Source of the DNA: Apis mellifera
Lineage: Eukaryota; Arthropoda; Insecta; Hymenoptera; Apidae
Length of the DNA stretch: 64,000 nt
Reading direction: 5' to 3'
NCBI RefSeq assembly: GCF_003254395.2
Contig: NC_037646.1
Coordinates: 8,648,381-8,712,380, forward strand
Below the pieces are notes generated by a model. That model was not told the origin of the DNA. It worked only from the letters and a program-made list of their open reading frames with translations, and did not search any database. The first letter of the stretch is position 1. Every line of letters begins with the position of its first letter. The position numbers were made by a program, and so were the translations under genes. Positions 12,027-24,388 of this stretch are shown here, one piece after another.

Positions 12027-15000
12027 CTAGTAATGGTATCCGCCTGAACTTGTTTGGTACGAGTTTGGACCCTGATAAGATCCACTGCCACCTCCTCCTC
12101 GACCACCGCCACTGCCACCTCCACCGCCTCCGCCGCCTCCTGCTAAGTTAATGAAATTATTTAATTAATTTGATAATTTATTAAAAATAAACAAAAAATG
12201 TATCGATCAAATTATTTTAATTATCAAAAAATATTTCTTTCCAATATTTTCTAGTTCAAACAATCCTATGATCTACGCAAATATTTTGCAAAAATATCAT
12301 CTATGAAACTCACTATAACGATCTAAAGAATATCCATTTCCGCCACCATTACCACCGCCACCACCACCGGAAGTATCTTGATTTTCGCCTCTGGCTTCTG
12401 CTGCAAGGGCTAATTCAACACCTCGTTGAATTTCTGGTGGGATCGGAGGTGGAGTCGGTAAGTGCGCGCCTTGGGGGTGAAAACCTTCTTCGTCCGCGGT
12501 ATAAGTGACGCTATACTGTACACCATCAGGCCCGGTATACGAGTATGATCCACTTACCGCTTCCCCGTTACCTAGAGAACCGAGATACATGAATACTTGA
12601 TGCAACGGATGCTTGGCTAGATTGCACCATATATCGAGTATTTTTACGGTTTTCTAACTCGTTAATGTTTTTGGTCATTGTTTGGTAATCATTCATGATT
12701 GACAGAAATTGGGATATGTGATTGACTTGGTTAATTGTAACTAATTTCTGTGATCCCTAATCTTCTTCAAATTTTACAATATATATGTTAAATTTTGTAA
12801 CATTTCTTTTAGATGCAGAAATCTCTTTTTTTAGAAGTAAAATATCAAAAAAGAATGGAAAGGAAAGTACTTGGTAGAAATTATATTTGAGAAGTTGTAG
12901 TGCTATTGCATTCATCAGTGCTGTTCCATTGTAAACGAAAAATGATTCGAGGTCGTGCACGATGATGGATAGGAATATTCATAACGGCAAGAAATGGTAG
13001 CGACGAACCGCGAAGAGAAGAAACGTAAGGAATACCGTCATTGGGAAACGAAAGTGGCCCTGATCTCACCTTGCAGGTGACCTGTTTCTTGCGCACTGAT
13101 ACCATTTCCTGTTTCGTAGCTGAATTGGTAGTTGCCGTCACCACTATTCTGATTGTTAAACGAGACGATAGATATCTCTTGACCTGCTCCGGGTCCTCCT
13201 CTTGGTCCACCGCCGCCGCCGCCACCACCGCCGCCAGCTGAAGCATAAATTCAGGCAAAATTTTCAAAATGTTAGGTAAAGTGATTTAACTCGGATAAAG
13301 TTTCGTTCATAAAAATAGCCGAGTTACCACAGACTTTGATTGACTCCAGTACCCTTTCTCTACAACTGACTTTTAAGCACTCACTGAGAAAGTTGATGAT
13401 CGACTAGTCGCGGCGAAATCAAAAAAAACTAGCATTCAAGCCTAGCCAGAATTTCAAGCGATTCGAATAGAACGTACATCTCCCATTTTGTCGCATATAA
13501 TCGACTTTTTATCGATCAACATATCTGTGCCATACACGAGATTACGACACACGAGGTGAAATCCGCGAACATACTCGAGATTAATCCATAAGTGAATAGA
13601 ACCTAATTACTCGGTCGGTCGCGACGAGACCGTACAAAAGACACAGAGACGAAACGCTTTGATGTTATTTTCGCAATCCATCGAGAATTCTCACCGTCGT
13701 CGAATCATACGTAGATTCGAGAGTCTCGTTACTGGAATCGTGCCGGGTATCTTCATTAGAGAAGCGCCTCAAGGGATAAAGTGATTAAGTGTTTCGCGCT
13801 GAACCGCGATTTTCACTTTTCTTTCGTCTCCATGACACGAAATGAGCTCTGGTTTCACGGCATATTTTACATATTTTTATGCAATTCGACCGACGAAATG
13901 TCTTTCATCATTTTCTTTCTTTCTTCGCTTTTTCTATGTATTCAATGTGATACAACAGAATTTTATAATCATTCAAATAATTTTCTCTATGCACGTATTG
14001 TTGAAACGATGTATGATAAATATCTCGATTGAATAATTTGTTATATCGAATTTTTTTGTATGTATCAAGATTTCCTGCGCAAGTTTTACTAATGTGCAAA
14101 ATATTGAGATTAATGATAAATAATATTTTTAGTCGGGAATTAACGAGAAAAAAGAATTAATAAATGATATCAAGGTGCTAATATTCTGTTTAAGTACACA
14201 TTTTGTCTTAATTGCATAACAAATATGCAAGTAAAAAATTATATTCCTAGATTAGGATAACATCAAAGAAAAAAATAAGAAAGTTTGAAAACTTAAAAAT
14301 TTTTGCTTGTTAATAATTTGTTATAACATTGAAATTTGATTAAAAAACGATTAAAAAATATTGATTTAATAATAGCAATTGCAATCTCATTTCATAAAAG
14401 ACATGAAATTATTACATATTATTACCTTTCACTTAAGAGAATCTGCTATTAAGAGTAGTAATAAAAAAAGATAAACGATAAAACGAACTCGAAAAGTCTT
14501 CTGATGATACTTCTTATGATACTTTCAGTAAATCTTAATATCATCACATAAGAAGACATTAAATTCTAACATGGGATAATAACCATATTATTATACTATT
14601 ATAAATTCTAGTTATGTTCGTGTTAAATAGTAATTTGTTGTAAGAGAAAATCAATAATCTTGTCTATTTTGTTGGAAATTACATTTGAAAAAAATATTTG
14701 ACGAAGAAAATTGCAATAATTAGCAAATTTTAAATATAATAATTTAAAATATAATTTTAATATTTTTGAAAAATAATTCAAACTATTTTCGAATTTATTA
14801 TTTCGATTATATCGAACGATCGATTTTCCGATAGAATCGATTTCATTTGATCATCGAATATATCGATTTATTATCGAATATTCTATTGAAGTCGAGGTAA
14901 AATATGCAACAAGTAAATATTTTATGAATGCATTATATTTATAATTTTTACATTTTAAATTGAAAACAAATTGAAAAACAATACTTACGACCTCCGTAGG

Positions 15001-15666
15001 CACCTCCGCCTCCACCACCACCGGTATATGCCGCATGTCCTCCGCCACCACCGCCAAATGGTCCAGGTCCACTTGGTCCACCTGGTCCACCAGGTCTACC
15101 AGGTCCTCCTGGAGCACCAGGACGATTGGGAGCTTGTATTAATCCTGCACCTCCTGCACTGCCTGCATTGCCCGGGGGAAGGTAAGTGTTGTCTAATCGG
15201 GCTGCGTAACACGTACCAACAACGGCCAATAACGCGATAGCGAGCTGTTAAAACAATTTTGTCAACATTGTCAATACTTTGACTACTGAAGACACAAGGC
15301 AATGAATCAATTTTTTGGAAAACTTAAAATGTTTTTAGATTATTGCAAAATTAAAATAGAACGTAATTTTTATCATAATATCACTAAAAAATTCTCGTGA
15401 ACACACTATATCATATTTCACAGATTCTATTCAATATTAAGAAAAAATATAAAAATGTATTATTTTTACTAATTTTTTTTATAATATTATAATAATCTAT
15501 GCTGAAAAATATAGATATAATAAAACGTTGATTCGCATTCGATATCACTAACATGCGATTCTTCGAGAAATCGATATCAAAGTCGGAAAGCAGTGATGAG
15601 ATTCGTAAAGACACGCCATCTATCGCGGGAAAAAAACAGTCGTACTGTTACTCGTACCGATTTCAT
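12027..15666 (-). CDS. RR-1 cuticular protein with Gly/Pro-rich flanks, five exons
   Basis: On the minus strand, exons 15666-15658, 15244-14989, 13237-13070, 12571-12314 and 12142-12027 join in frame to give 268 residues. Exon 1 codes only for Met-Lys-Ser before a GTACGA donor; the tiny first exon that splits the signal peptide is typical of insect cuticle genes. Exon 2 supplies the rest of the signal peptide (LAIALLAVVGTCYA). Next come a collagen-like Gly-Pro-X stretch (~residues 45-65) and poly-Gly with Tyr. The extended Rebers-Riddiford chitin-binding domain covers ~123-183, starts with GNYQFSYETGNG, continues with GSYSYTGPDGVQYSVTYTAD and ends EEGFHPQGAHLP, which is RR-1 in type. A TPPPIPPEI linker and a Gly/Ser/Tyr-rich tail follow. 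It would be secreted by epidermis and bind chitin in flexible or endocuticle. Intron 2 is long (~1.75 kb). Confidence 0.93.
13238..14988 (-). other. Long second intron of the cuticle gene
   Basis: No coding exon was found here. The part nearest exon 3 (about 13,270-13,900) is noticeably less AT-rich than the rest and could hold regulatory sites. At 14,811-14,884 there is a cluster of repeated TATCGA/ATCGAT words. The remainder is plain AT-rich intron. Confidence 0.6.
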
Positions 15667-15796
15667 CTCGTTGACGAAATGCTCGATCTGTGTGAAAAAC
15701 GAACCTCCCCGTTGATACTGGTCGCACAGTGGAACGTTCTATCGCCAAACGATGGCAATAATTGGTCTGTGCAGATTCAGGTCGGAGCAACCGTGC

Positions 15797-15803
15797 TTAT
15801 ATA
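15797..15803 (-). promoter_or_regulatory. TATA box of the cuticle gene
   Basis: On the minus strand the sequence reads GGTATATAAGC. It lies about 130 bases upstream of the ATG at 15666, which predicts a start site near 15,770 and a leader of ~105 bases. Strong TATA promoters are usual for insect cuticle genes. Confidence 0.7.
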
Positions 15804-15824
15804 CCGATTCGTGGCCTCAGGATC

Positions 15825-15850
15825 GTCTTCCTCCCACCCAGGAGGAAGAC
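15825..15850. promoter_or_regulatory. Perfect 10-bp inverted repeat just upstream of the cuticle TATA box
   Basis: The arms GTCTTCCTCC and GGAGGAAGAC are exact complements around a six-base spacer (CACCCA). It lies about 22 bases upstream of the TATA element, where a proximal activator would bind. Its function is not known; it may be a dimer-binding site or a chance hairpin. Confidence 0.45.
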
Positions 15851-18800
15851 TCTCAGAAACAGCATCGAGTCTGATGAACACCCGGTGCAGCGTCCCTCAA
15901 CGAAGTTCGCGAACTCGGTTAACAAATGAGTGACAGAGAAAGAGTTTTAAGAGAAAGAAAAAGTAAAAGAAAATCGAGGGAGAAGGCTGAAGACGAGCTC
16001 TCGGTGAGAGATGTGGGATGAGAGGTTATTGCGCAAGCTAAGTGATATAGATCGGCGGGCATTTCTCTCGTTGGACCTGAAGGTCGGCTAATCGGGTCGA
16101 CATGAAAGTGAACCGAGATTGTTATGTATAAAAAGCATAGACAGGCGAAGGTATGACAGCCATGTCTGAAGAAAAAGAGAGGTGCCATATTTTGTTTGGT
16201 AAAGAACAATCGTAAAAGAAAAAAAAAAAATAGAGAATAGCGTCTAATAGAGATGACCGCGGCAGTCTGATATTGAAGATTGCGATTCAACTACGATTTA
16301 AGTTGCGTGTGTTCCATCTTTATAATTATATCGGTTATTTCGTGTTCGATATCGCAACAGTAAACACGGGGTCATGCGACATCGTCATCAACATCCACGA
16401 TAGATGAGATGGCTTATAGAGAGCAACGCACGCTCTGCAACCGCGCGCGATTATTGCGCAACCTGGTGCGTTGCGCATCAACCGATGGTACGTAATTTCA
16501 CGTAGGTGTGCGAGCGTGTACATATATAAGAGGCCGCTCCAAATCGTTTCTAGTGTTACTGATCAGCACGTAACTTTCCGCTTAACGATTCCTCGGGTCA
16601 CCGTACTCACGCTCTAAGGCAGACGCCTCGACGTGATCACTTCCCAATAACCATCTTTTACCTCTCTCGTCTAAGTTGCTTCGATTTTGCCTTGGAACGG
16701 ATCGTCTCGAACTCTCGTAGTTCCTTATTCAGGCTTCAGACTTTTATCGAGTCGATTCGAAATGACGTGAACAAAGATCTCTTTAATCTTTGCCAGAGAA
16801 AAATTTTTGATTTCTTCACGAACGACATTGTGATTAACTCCTAACCTCTATGATTTATTGTACTCTATAGATGATGGATTTCATTATCTGAGTCATTTTT
16901 TTAATTCTTTTTGGATCTTTTTACGAACATAGATCAATGATATTTTATTAATCGCTTTTATATAAGTAATTCTTGAAGCTTATAATTAGAAAGCTTTCCA
17001 TAGACGGTCTTCATTACTGCAGTATAGAAACGCTAATTGATGTTGCGTTATTAGTAAGAAACATGTATTAGTGAATATGATTGCCGTGAGAATGTGTTCA
17101 TCTCTTTGGTTGCCGTGTAGAGCATGATAGCGAAGAAAATCATAAAAAAAAATCATAAAAATTATTCATTTATTCAAATTTACAGTGTAATTCCAATTGA
17201 GAGATTAATATCTATTTGAATCTTTCTAAATTGCATTCTTCCAAATACAATCGCTTTGACATCAAATCTAGTTATAATACACGTGTATTGCCTAAAGGGT
17301 GAGTGAAATGCTTTGCGTAATCGGTCATACTTTCTTTCTATGATGCTTATAATAAGTTTGTGGAAGAAAGTGCCTGAACTGATGAGGTAATCTATCTCAC
17401 TCCCCCAACGAGTTATCTCGGTGTGCTGCTTGCAGTTATGTAAACTCTTTAATTTCTAAAATCGATTTATGTGCCTTTCGCAGACTCGCATTGATGGTTC
17501 GACATCTTGTATCGACTTGTACCAGCAGAAGTAAAATCATTCCATGGAAAACAATAAATCACATCGGTCTTTCCCATGCATTTCTCATCTTATTGGTAAA
17601 CGTTCAGCCTTCGCTCCACTAGCTTTACAATCTTGAAGGATAAACGGATAAATATTTCTCAAGTAATTTCATGGAAAGGAGATTGTGATCCTATTTCTAT
17701 TCCACATTGTTCCACATTTATTCAGATACTAAATTCTTTAAATTCGATTTCGATAAATGATTGTTACAGCTAACATTGAAAGAGTTAATACGCTTAGTTA
17801 TCAACATCATAGTAACAAATTCAATCCGTGCTATATGGATATCGGATTCCTGGAATCGGATCGGATGAAGAAGATGTAGGAAATCAAGGAGATATTGACA
17901 ACAGAAATCAACATGATTTGATGATCGATAGGATCATCGGTGAGTTGTGAATCGATTCGAATTAACTGGTGTAGGGGTGCGGCTCGCGCGCAAAAAAACG
18001 GGGCAATCGTGAGTCTCGATAATAGGATACTATGATCGTTCGAGACAATGTATATCTTAGCTTGAGAAGAATAGACTGAAAAGAATAGACTGGGATGCTT
18101 TCTAAACGGATCGAGTCTCCGAATACACCGATACGCTTTGAGAAGACCCAGCCCTTTGCCGCGCTATCCGTGCATTCATCTATCTTGCTGCTCGTGTTAT
18201 GCCAGAGGTGAGGTTCATCGGTGAAACACTTCATCGAGAATTGTTCCGCCGCAGTCTCAACGCTCTCAACGAATCGCTCTAACGGTGGGCGCTGTCTCCA
18301 AAAAAGGATCGTGCATGAGAAGACAGGATCCTAGCCGAGAGTAATAAGCGATCTATGGTCTAATGTTTCATCGTTCTTCCAGTTGAGGCTCCTCGGTAAA
18401 AGCCGAATATGGTGTTACTGATAGTTTTATAAGAGAAGTAAAATTTTTTTTTTCCTTCTTATTGTTCCGCTAATGTATCTTTTTAGCAATAAATTCTATT
18501 ATACTTTTGTTTTTCTTCCAGTGAGAATTCTTGAATTCTTTAGAAGATGGGATATTTTATTTCGTTAAAATATTTATCAAGATTATATAACCGAAATACA
18601 CTGTGAAATAGAAATATCGTTATTTGTTCATCTGTTGCAGTTTAATGGATTAGGAAACATTAGTTATACGTTTGATAGGTTAGTTAATTGCAGTTGTGAA
18701 CACAACATGGCATATGCATGTGTAAAGAGAAATAATTTCATACTCTATTGCCGCAAGGGTATTCCCGTAATCAGAATAATCAGACGACAATTCCAAATCA

Positions 18801-20000
18801 ACTTTCTCCCCAGTAAGAATTCTAAGAGAATAAGACACGAACGAAAATTGCGGAAGCGGCTCACACGTCGTTATTGAATAATGATCTCGAACGGGAGGGA
18901 CTGTACGCATAATGCCTCCCTACTATCGTCTCGACTCTTGCTTTGTTACAATCTTACTAGATAGATGATTGCACCATTTCGAAAGAACCACATAGAGGTC
19001 GACAAAGGAGGAAAATATTTTTGCGGTTTAGGTAGTTCTTGAATGCTTTGATGCAACCATGTGGACGCAATGATAACAGGGAGTATGACAAAGTAGATGA
19101 GTACGCGTTTCCCGCGACTAAACTATCTTCTCGCAATTCTATGCAACAACCTGATGCAATTGATGGAAAATTCTTGTGTATTGGAATTCTTAAAATACGT
19201 ATTAGTATGTACTTTCATCCGGGATACCGAGCGTACTATCGTGATGATAATTGCTTCTCGTTCACAGTAATATATAAAATTTAAACATTTCTCCTTTTGC
19301 TTGGATACCTTTAGGCTATGACCAAGTTGAACGATGTAATTGACCAGGATAAAGATGGAAGAAGGATTAAAGAACAAAGGAACGTTAGTAAAATTATCTT
19401 TTGTTGTTAGAGATTACCACTGATGAATCCTCTTCGATGGAATTTGAAAACATATCGCAATTATTCGATCCGGGATCCTCCACGATCGACGCGATCGAGA
19501 CTAACCGAGATGTCGTTTTCTCGATTTAAAAGGGTCATCTCCTGAGTGAGCGAGTGAATGGGTACTCACGGTAGCACACTGTGAGCCTTCTCTTCGTGAG
19601 CTGGCTCATGGTTACGGGGAAAGAAAATATAGTTCAGTCCGGTTGCATAATAGAGGTGCATCACATTGGTTCGACTGAGGTACTTTGAGAATCTATAGTA
19701 ACAGCGAATATTTCTTCTTCTAGCGTCAATGGTGACCTTTGAAGCTGAAGGCATGAACACTTGTAACACCGTTGTTCGCTGAGGGTAGGGGTGCAGTCAT
19801 GCTGTAACGAAGATGAAAACCATTAGCCCCGAGCTATAGAGTTAGATGATCTAATTTCTATATAGTTTGTATACCGACACCCGGACTCGACCTGTTCACC
19901 TTGGTTGCTGAGCAATATAAAAGCAAGCTCTTCGACTCATGAGCTTAAAACGATGCTCGACTGCATCGTCAAAGCATGAACTAATATAAAATTGAATTCA
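15851..20000. other. Noncoding interval of moderate GC upstream of the cuticle gene
   Basis: No frame here resembles a known protein. A TATA/initiator pair on the + strand is listed separately. An acceptor-like CTGTTGCAG precedes an 80-codon open frame at about 18,635-18,877, but that frame has no recognisable domain and no clear partner exons. Base composition is less AT-rich than the gene-bearing DNA on either side. Confidence 0.5.
16523..16570 (+). promoter_or_regulatory. Possible TATA promoter facing away from the cuticle gene
   Basis: TATATAAG at 16,523 is followed ~40 bases downstream by GATCAGCACG, close to the arthropod TCAGT-type initiator. The spacing is about ten bases longer than usual. 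No coding exon could be tied to it; a noncoding transcript, or a gene whose short first exon I could not identify, would fit. Confidence 0.35.
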
Positions 20001-21668
20001 ATAGGTTTGTATTATGTTTAGTTTTATGATAAATTTAAGATTAATTTAATTTTTATAATTTTTATAATTTTCATAATTCAATTTGAAAATATTTGAGAAA
20101 TGAGAAATATTTTATAAAAAATAAAAGAAAATCAATTTTTTTTCTTATATTTATTTAGTGGAATATTTTTTCTTTAAATTTATAATAGTAATTCTATTCT
20201 CTCTTACATATTTAGTAGATATTTCACGAATACATGTTAATTAAAATCGATGTGATCTTAGATCTAATTAATAGTGATGCAGATTATTAGGAGTCACATT
20301 CGTGTTTAATTTAATTGGAACGTTAATTAGATAGTAAGTTATAGCGAAGCTCAGCACTACATTCTTTTCAGCAGTGTAACATACATTTTCAATTTTTTTC
20401 TCATTAACCATTTCTACTATTCACTTTGAATAAGATGTTCTTACATATTATTAATTTCCAAAAATTATGATTTCCTAGAATATTTCCTATAGAAAATATA
20501 TATATTTTTTAATATTAATTTTTTATATATATATTTTAATAAAACAAAAAAATTGTATATGAAGTTATATTTTTTTTTTTAACTTTTTCATATCTTTTGT
20601 CTGTGTTAGATATCTTTTTTAAATTTAAATATAAAGATACATATATGAATATATGAATTTGAAATAAAATATTGATATGATAATATCATACACGAGGAAC
20701 AGTATCTCTTCTGTATTTCTATGATATGAATGAGTGGAAAGTTGTTATTCCACTCTGTTTTACCTACGAATGATAAATCGCATGTTTTTTGCCACAAATG
20801 ATTGATCTATTTTTTAAAATATATTTTAAATATACTTATAAAACTTAATAATAAATAATTTTTCAAACTTTTTCGAAACTATAAAAATATATAGAGACTA
20901 AAATTTCAAATACAATTATATAATAATTATAAATTATAAATTATAAATTATAATTATAAATTAATATTCAATATTGTAAATATAAAATTATTATTTTATT
21001 TTATAAAATTTCAAAATATGATATAAAAATCATTTTTTATGTTCATTTTCTAACAAAAATTATATATATTTATCTTAGATTTAATTGTATATTAAATTTT
21101 TATTGTAAAGAAAAACATTGTTAAAAATTGTAAATTAGAAATAAGAATCTAAAAATTGTTAGATTAGAATTTTGATAATTGAATCAAATATAATTCCTAA
21201 ATTTATCATTTTAAATTATAGAGGGCATTGTAAAACATCTGATTTTTTGGACGATCGGTATTTCAGAACATGGGATACGAAGTTCCCTACAGCATGATAT
21301 GTCTGTTCTATAGTTTGTCTGTGGTAAAAGTTCGCGTTCTGTAGAATGGAAAAACCGTTATATCTAGTTTTTGTGAAATATTCAATTATTGAAATTCAAG
21401 AATTTAGTAATTATATATTATTCAATCGAAATGGAAGAGGCTCGAGAGCATCCAAATAACATTTTTCTATTTCAACTTGGAATTTCAAATAGTTTTAAAT
21501 GCATTGCAGAATCAGTGAGGTAATTAACATCATTTCAATATTTAAATTAAAAATATAATTCTTATTGTCTTATTGCGCAAATAAAAAAAATATTTATCGT
21601 AATTAAAATAAAATATATTATTTTTATATTAAAATATATTATTAGGAAATAACATTTAGAGGTTATGG

Positions 21669-21722
21669 AAGCTGTCAGCTTGGCGTTCCCGGTTTTTTAG
21701 ATACATGTATAGGCGCATGCGC
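21669..21722. promoter_or_regulatory. Cluster of three short perfect palindromes including GCGCATGCGC
   Basis: Within 54 bases lie AAGCTG-T-CAGCTT (21,669-21,681), ATACATGTAT (21,701-21,710) and GCGCATGCGC (21,713-21,722). The last is the core of the NRF-1/Ewg recognition sequence. The patch is an island in AT-rich DNA, which suggests a selected element such as a promoter or enhancer. Confidence 0.4.
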
Positions 21723-22156
21723 AATTAATTAATATTTAAATCTAAATTATATGTTTTTAATTATAAATATATTAAAAAAAATATAATTTATATAATTTAT
21801 ATAAATATAATTTATAATTATTATGAAATAAGAAGATTTTCAGTAAAGATTTTCAATTTTTATGATTTTTATATATGTTGTTTATAAAATCAATATTTTA
21901 AATAAGTTTTTTTTTTATTATCAGCTCAATTTTTAAAAAAAAATTGCTAGATTTTTTAAGAATATATACATTCACAGTTGCACATGCTTAAGTATACGAT
22001 TTCATTTATTTTCTGTTAATATAAACACAGCAACAACAGATAACTAAGATATATAACAAATAAATTAATAAAAAATCTTAAACTAACTTTCTTGAATTAT
22101 GATGAATTAAAATGTCTCGAATCCAACATCGAGCTTAAGCATCGTTAATATTTTAC

Positions 22157-22299
22157 AGAATGCAAAAATAAAATATAAAATAATTTTTGAACGATCGAAA
22201 TTACAATGATAAATACTGAAAATGGTATTCATTATAATTTTAATCGTTATAATTTCGATTGCTCAAAAAAATAAATTTTATATTTTATTTTTGCATTTC
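22157..22299. repeat. Long imperfect inverted repeat forming a ~60-bp hairpin stem
   Basis: Bases 22,159-22,181 are an exact reverse complement of 22,275-22,297 (23 of 23). After a small bulge the pairing resumes between about 22,189-22,210 and 22,244-22,267 with a few mismatches, leaving a loop of roughly 30 bases. It could be a palindromic MITE-like element or a long-stem RNA hairpin. No target-site duplication was certain. Confidence 0.7.
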
Positions 22300-22790
22300 G
22301 CAGATCTAAAGAATGTTCAAATTTGAATTTGAAATATTAAATCCGTTATAATTCATAAGAAACTTTTTGATCGGTTATATATTTTGACATTTTAACACCG
22401 CTTATTGCAATGTATTTATAAAAACAATAAATAAGTGATTGTTTATTTATGTATGTACAACTATAAATATATATATATATATATATAATTCCATGAAATA
22501 ATAACAATCTTTTTTTTGCAAATATTTCGAAAATTAAGGCTGATAACATATAAAAGAAAAAGTTATTTAAAATTTTATATTCTGCAACATTCCAAAAATT
22601 ATTTGTTGAGGATTTTGTTATTCTAAATAATTACCAATATATTTATAATATTTTTCCAATATTAATATTAAAATATAAATTGTATTTTAAAAAATAAAAT
22701 TATAATATATAGTAATCGAAAATTTAAAATAAATATGGAATGTAAATGATTTATAAGTACGAAAATCAAGCTTGGTTATATTATCGTTGA

Positions 22791-23480
22791 ATTTCAGGTT
22801 ATGTTTTCGCATATGTTTCGTACGATAACAGTACTAGCAAAGTATATAAGTATGTCAAGTACGAGCCGCGGTTAAGAATGTTGTTTTAATTAAGAAAGCC
22901 AAAGAGAATGCATAATCAGTGGGAACCAAGTAAGACGTGGTAGTAATATATTTTAGTGAGCATGATACTTCGTTTATCGGCGGTAAAAAGAGGAGGAAGA
23001 GGTGATGAAAGAGAAGGAGGGATCACCAATGACCCAAACGAACGATGGTGTTACTCGATGTCATTGGCCTCTCTGGAAGTCGTATGTTAATTTGTCGGTG
23101 TTCACGTGGCTGAACAATTGTCCATTGCTATTTGGTAGTTCTGTGGACACAAGTCGATTTTCAAAATTGGTTCCCTTCGATTCTGGCTTCCCAGAATTTG
23201 CCGCTCTTTGAAACCCAACACACTAGTTGACCTTCGAAGAATTCCACGAACTGTTCGAGGAAACAAAGGGTCCCTGGTGTGGTCACCATCGTTCGGCTCC
23301 ATCATTCGTATAGTACGTGTCGTGGGGATCGTACGGGTGCTTCTGTTCGTCCGTTATTCTCACGTTAAAATAGCTTAGTGATGAACGTGTTTTACGACTG
23401 AAGTATTCATTATTTTCATTATTTACATGCTTTCTTTTTTTCGATTCTACAATTTTCTTTTCCGATGTGAAGATTTACGG
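22791..23480 (+). other. Less AT-rich patch, possible noncoding exon
   Basis: Composition rises sharply compared with the DNA on both sides. A TATA-like AGTATATAAGT lies near 22,839, and a donor-like ACGGTAAGAA lies at about 23,478. Reading frames inside are short and unrecognised. A noncoding RNA first exon is one reading; a regulatory patch is another. Confidence 0.3.
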
Positions 23481-24388
23481 TAAGAATTTTTTCATAATGA
23501 TCTCATAAGAGTGGTCAAATTAAAATTTGGCGAAATGAAGAAACATATCACGAAGCGTATTCAATTAGGTCAGGACTAATGCAAATATGTAGTGTCGACA
23601 TCAAATTGCACCCGTCCCGGCCTGATTGAGTGCGCGTAAATCAACGGAAGAAGAATCAAAGGTGTGGTCTTTATGTTCGTAATTTCCTGCACTTCCTACA
23701 AGATATGTAATATTGTACGTTTAAGTGTATCGTATATAAATCTATAAAATTATATGTAAATTACAAGTTTCTACGTAAATTTTCTTTATAAAAATATTTA
23801 ATTTTTTTTAAAATTAAATTATATTAAATGAATTAAATAATCTAATCTTTTACATTTTTATAATTAAGGAATAGATTTTATGTTTATAATCATTCATGAA
23901 AAATTTATGGAAATTGTGTAATACGATTACGAATTGCTATTGTATGCTTGTAATACTACGAAACTGGATTGGCTTGTCCGAATACTGGTTCTTCCCCCAT
24001 TCAATCGCGTGAGCCTTTATGGACGGTAAACAAAGAAAAATTTGATCTCGGCAATAGTAGAGCCACGTCATATAATGATTATTAAATACACAATTTATTT
24101 AGTATTATTTCATTTTATTTAAAAAATAATAAGCATTATTATTTTCTTCTAGCATTATTGTTTTATATATATATACAACAATCTATACGCATTTTTGTAT
24201 TAATTAATTATATGTACTAATAAAATTAATAAATAAAATATAAACAAGATGTATTATTCTATATATCTGCATTATATATTTCTATATATGATATTTTTAA
24301 TTAAAATTAACACTAAGTAACTTTAAATAGAAGATTAATTAATATTAATATTAATTAATTCATAAAATGTATAATTAATCTGTTGTAG
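23481..24388. other. Noncoding sequence upstream of the Nnf1 gene
   Basis: Should contain the promoter and first exon of the Nnf1/PMF1 gene. A less AT-rich patch at about 23,950-24,065 is the best promoter candidate. An ATG followed by a donor (near 24,029) is present, but its phase does not fit the next exon, so the start was not assigned. Confidence 0.45.

Larger units (their letters stand above)
20001..22790. other. AT-rich noncoding tract
   Basis: Very AT-rich, with poly(T), (TA)n at about 22,466-22,488 and tandem ATAAATT-type words near 20,930-20,965. Two less AT-rich islands stand out: 21,230-21,350, and 21,660-21,725 with its palindrome cluster. A long hairpin at 22,157-22,299 is listed separately. 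No coding frame is supported. Confidence 0.55.

Noticed and set aside
12881..13267. 128-codon minus-strand frame over the cuticle-gene exon 3
   Set aside because: It is a shifted frame of the real exon; the in-frame version carries the RR domain and joins its neighbours in phase.
23039..23295. 12-base inverted repeat CGAACGATGGTG / CACCATCGTTCG
   Set aside because: The arms are 230 bases apart and the match does not extend either side, so chance is likely.
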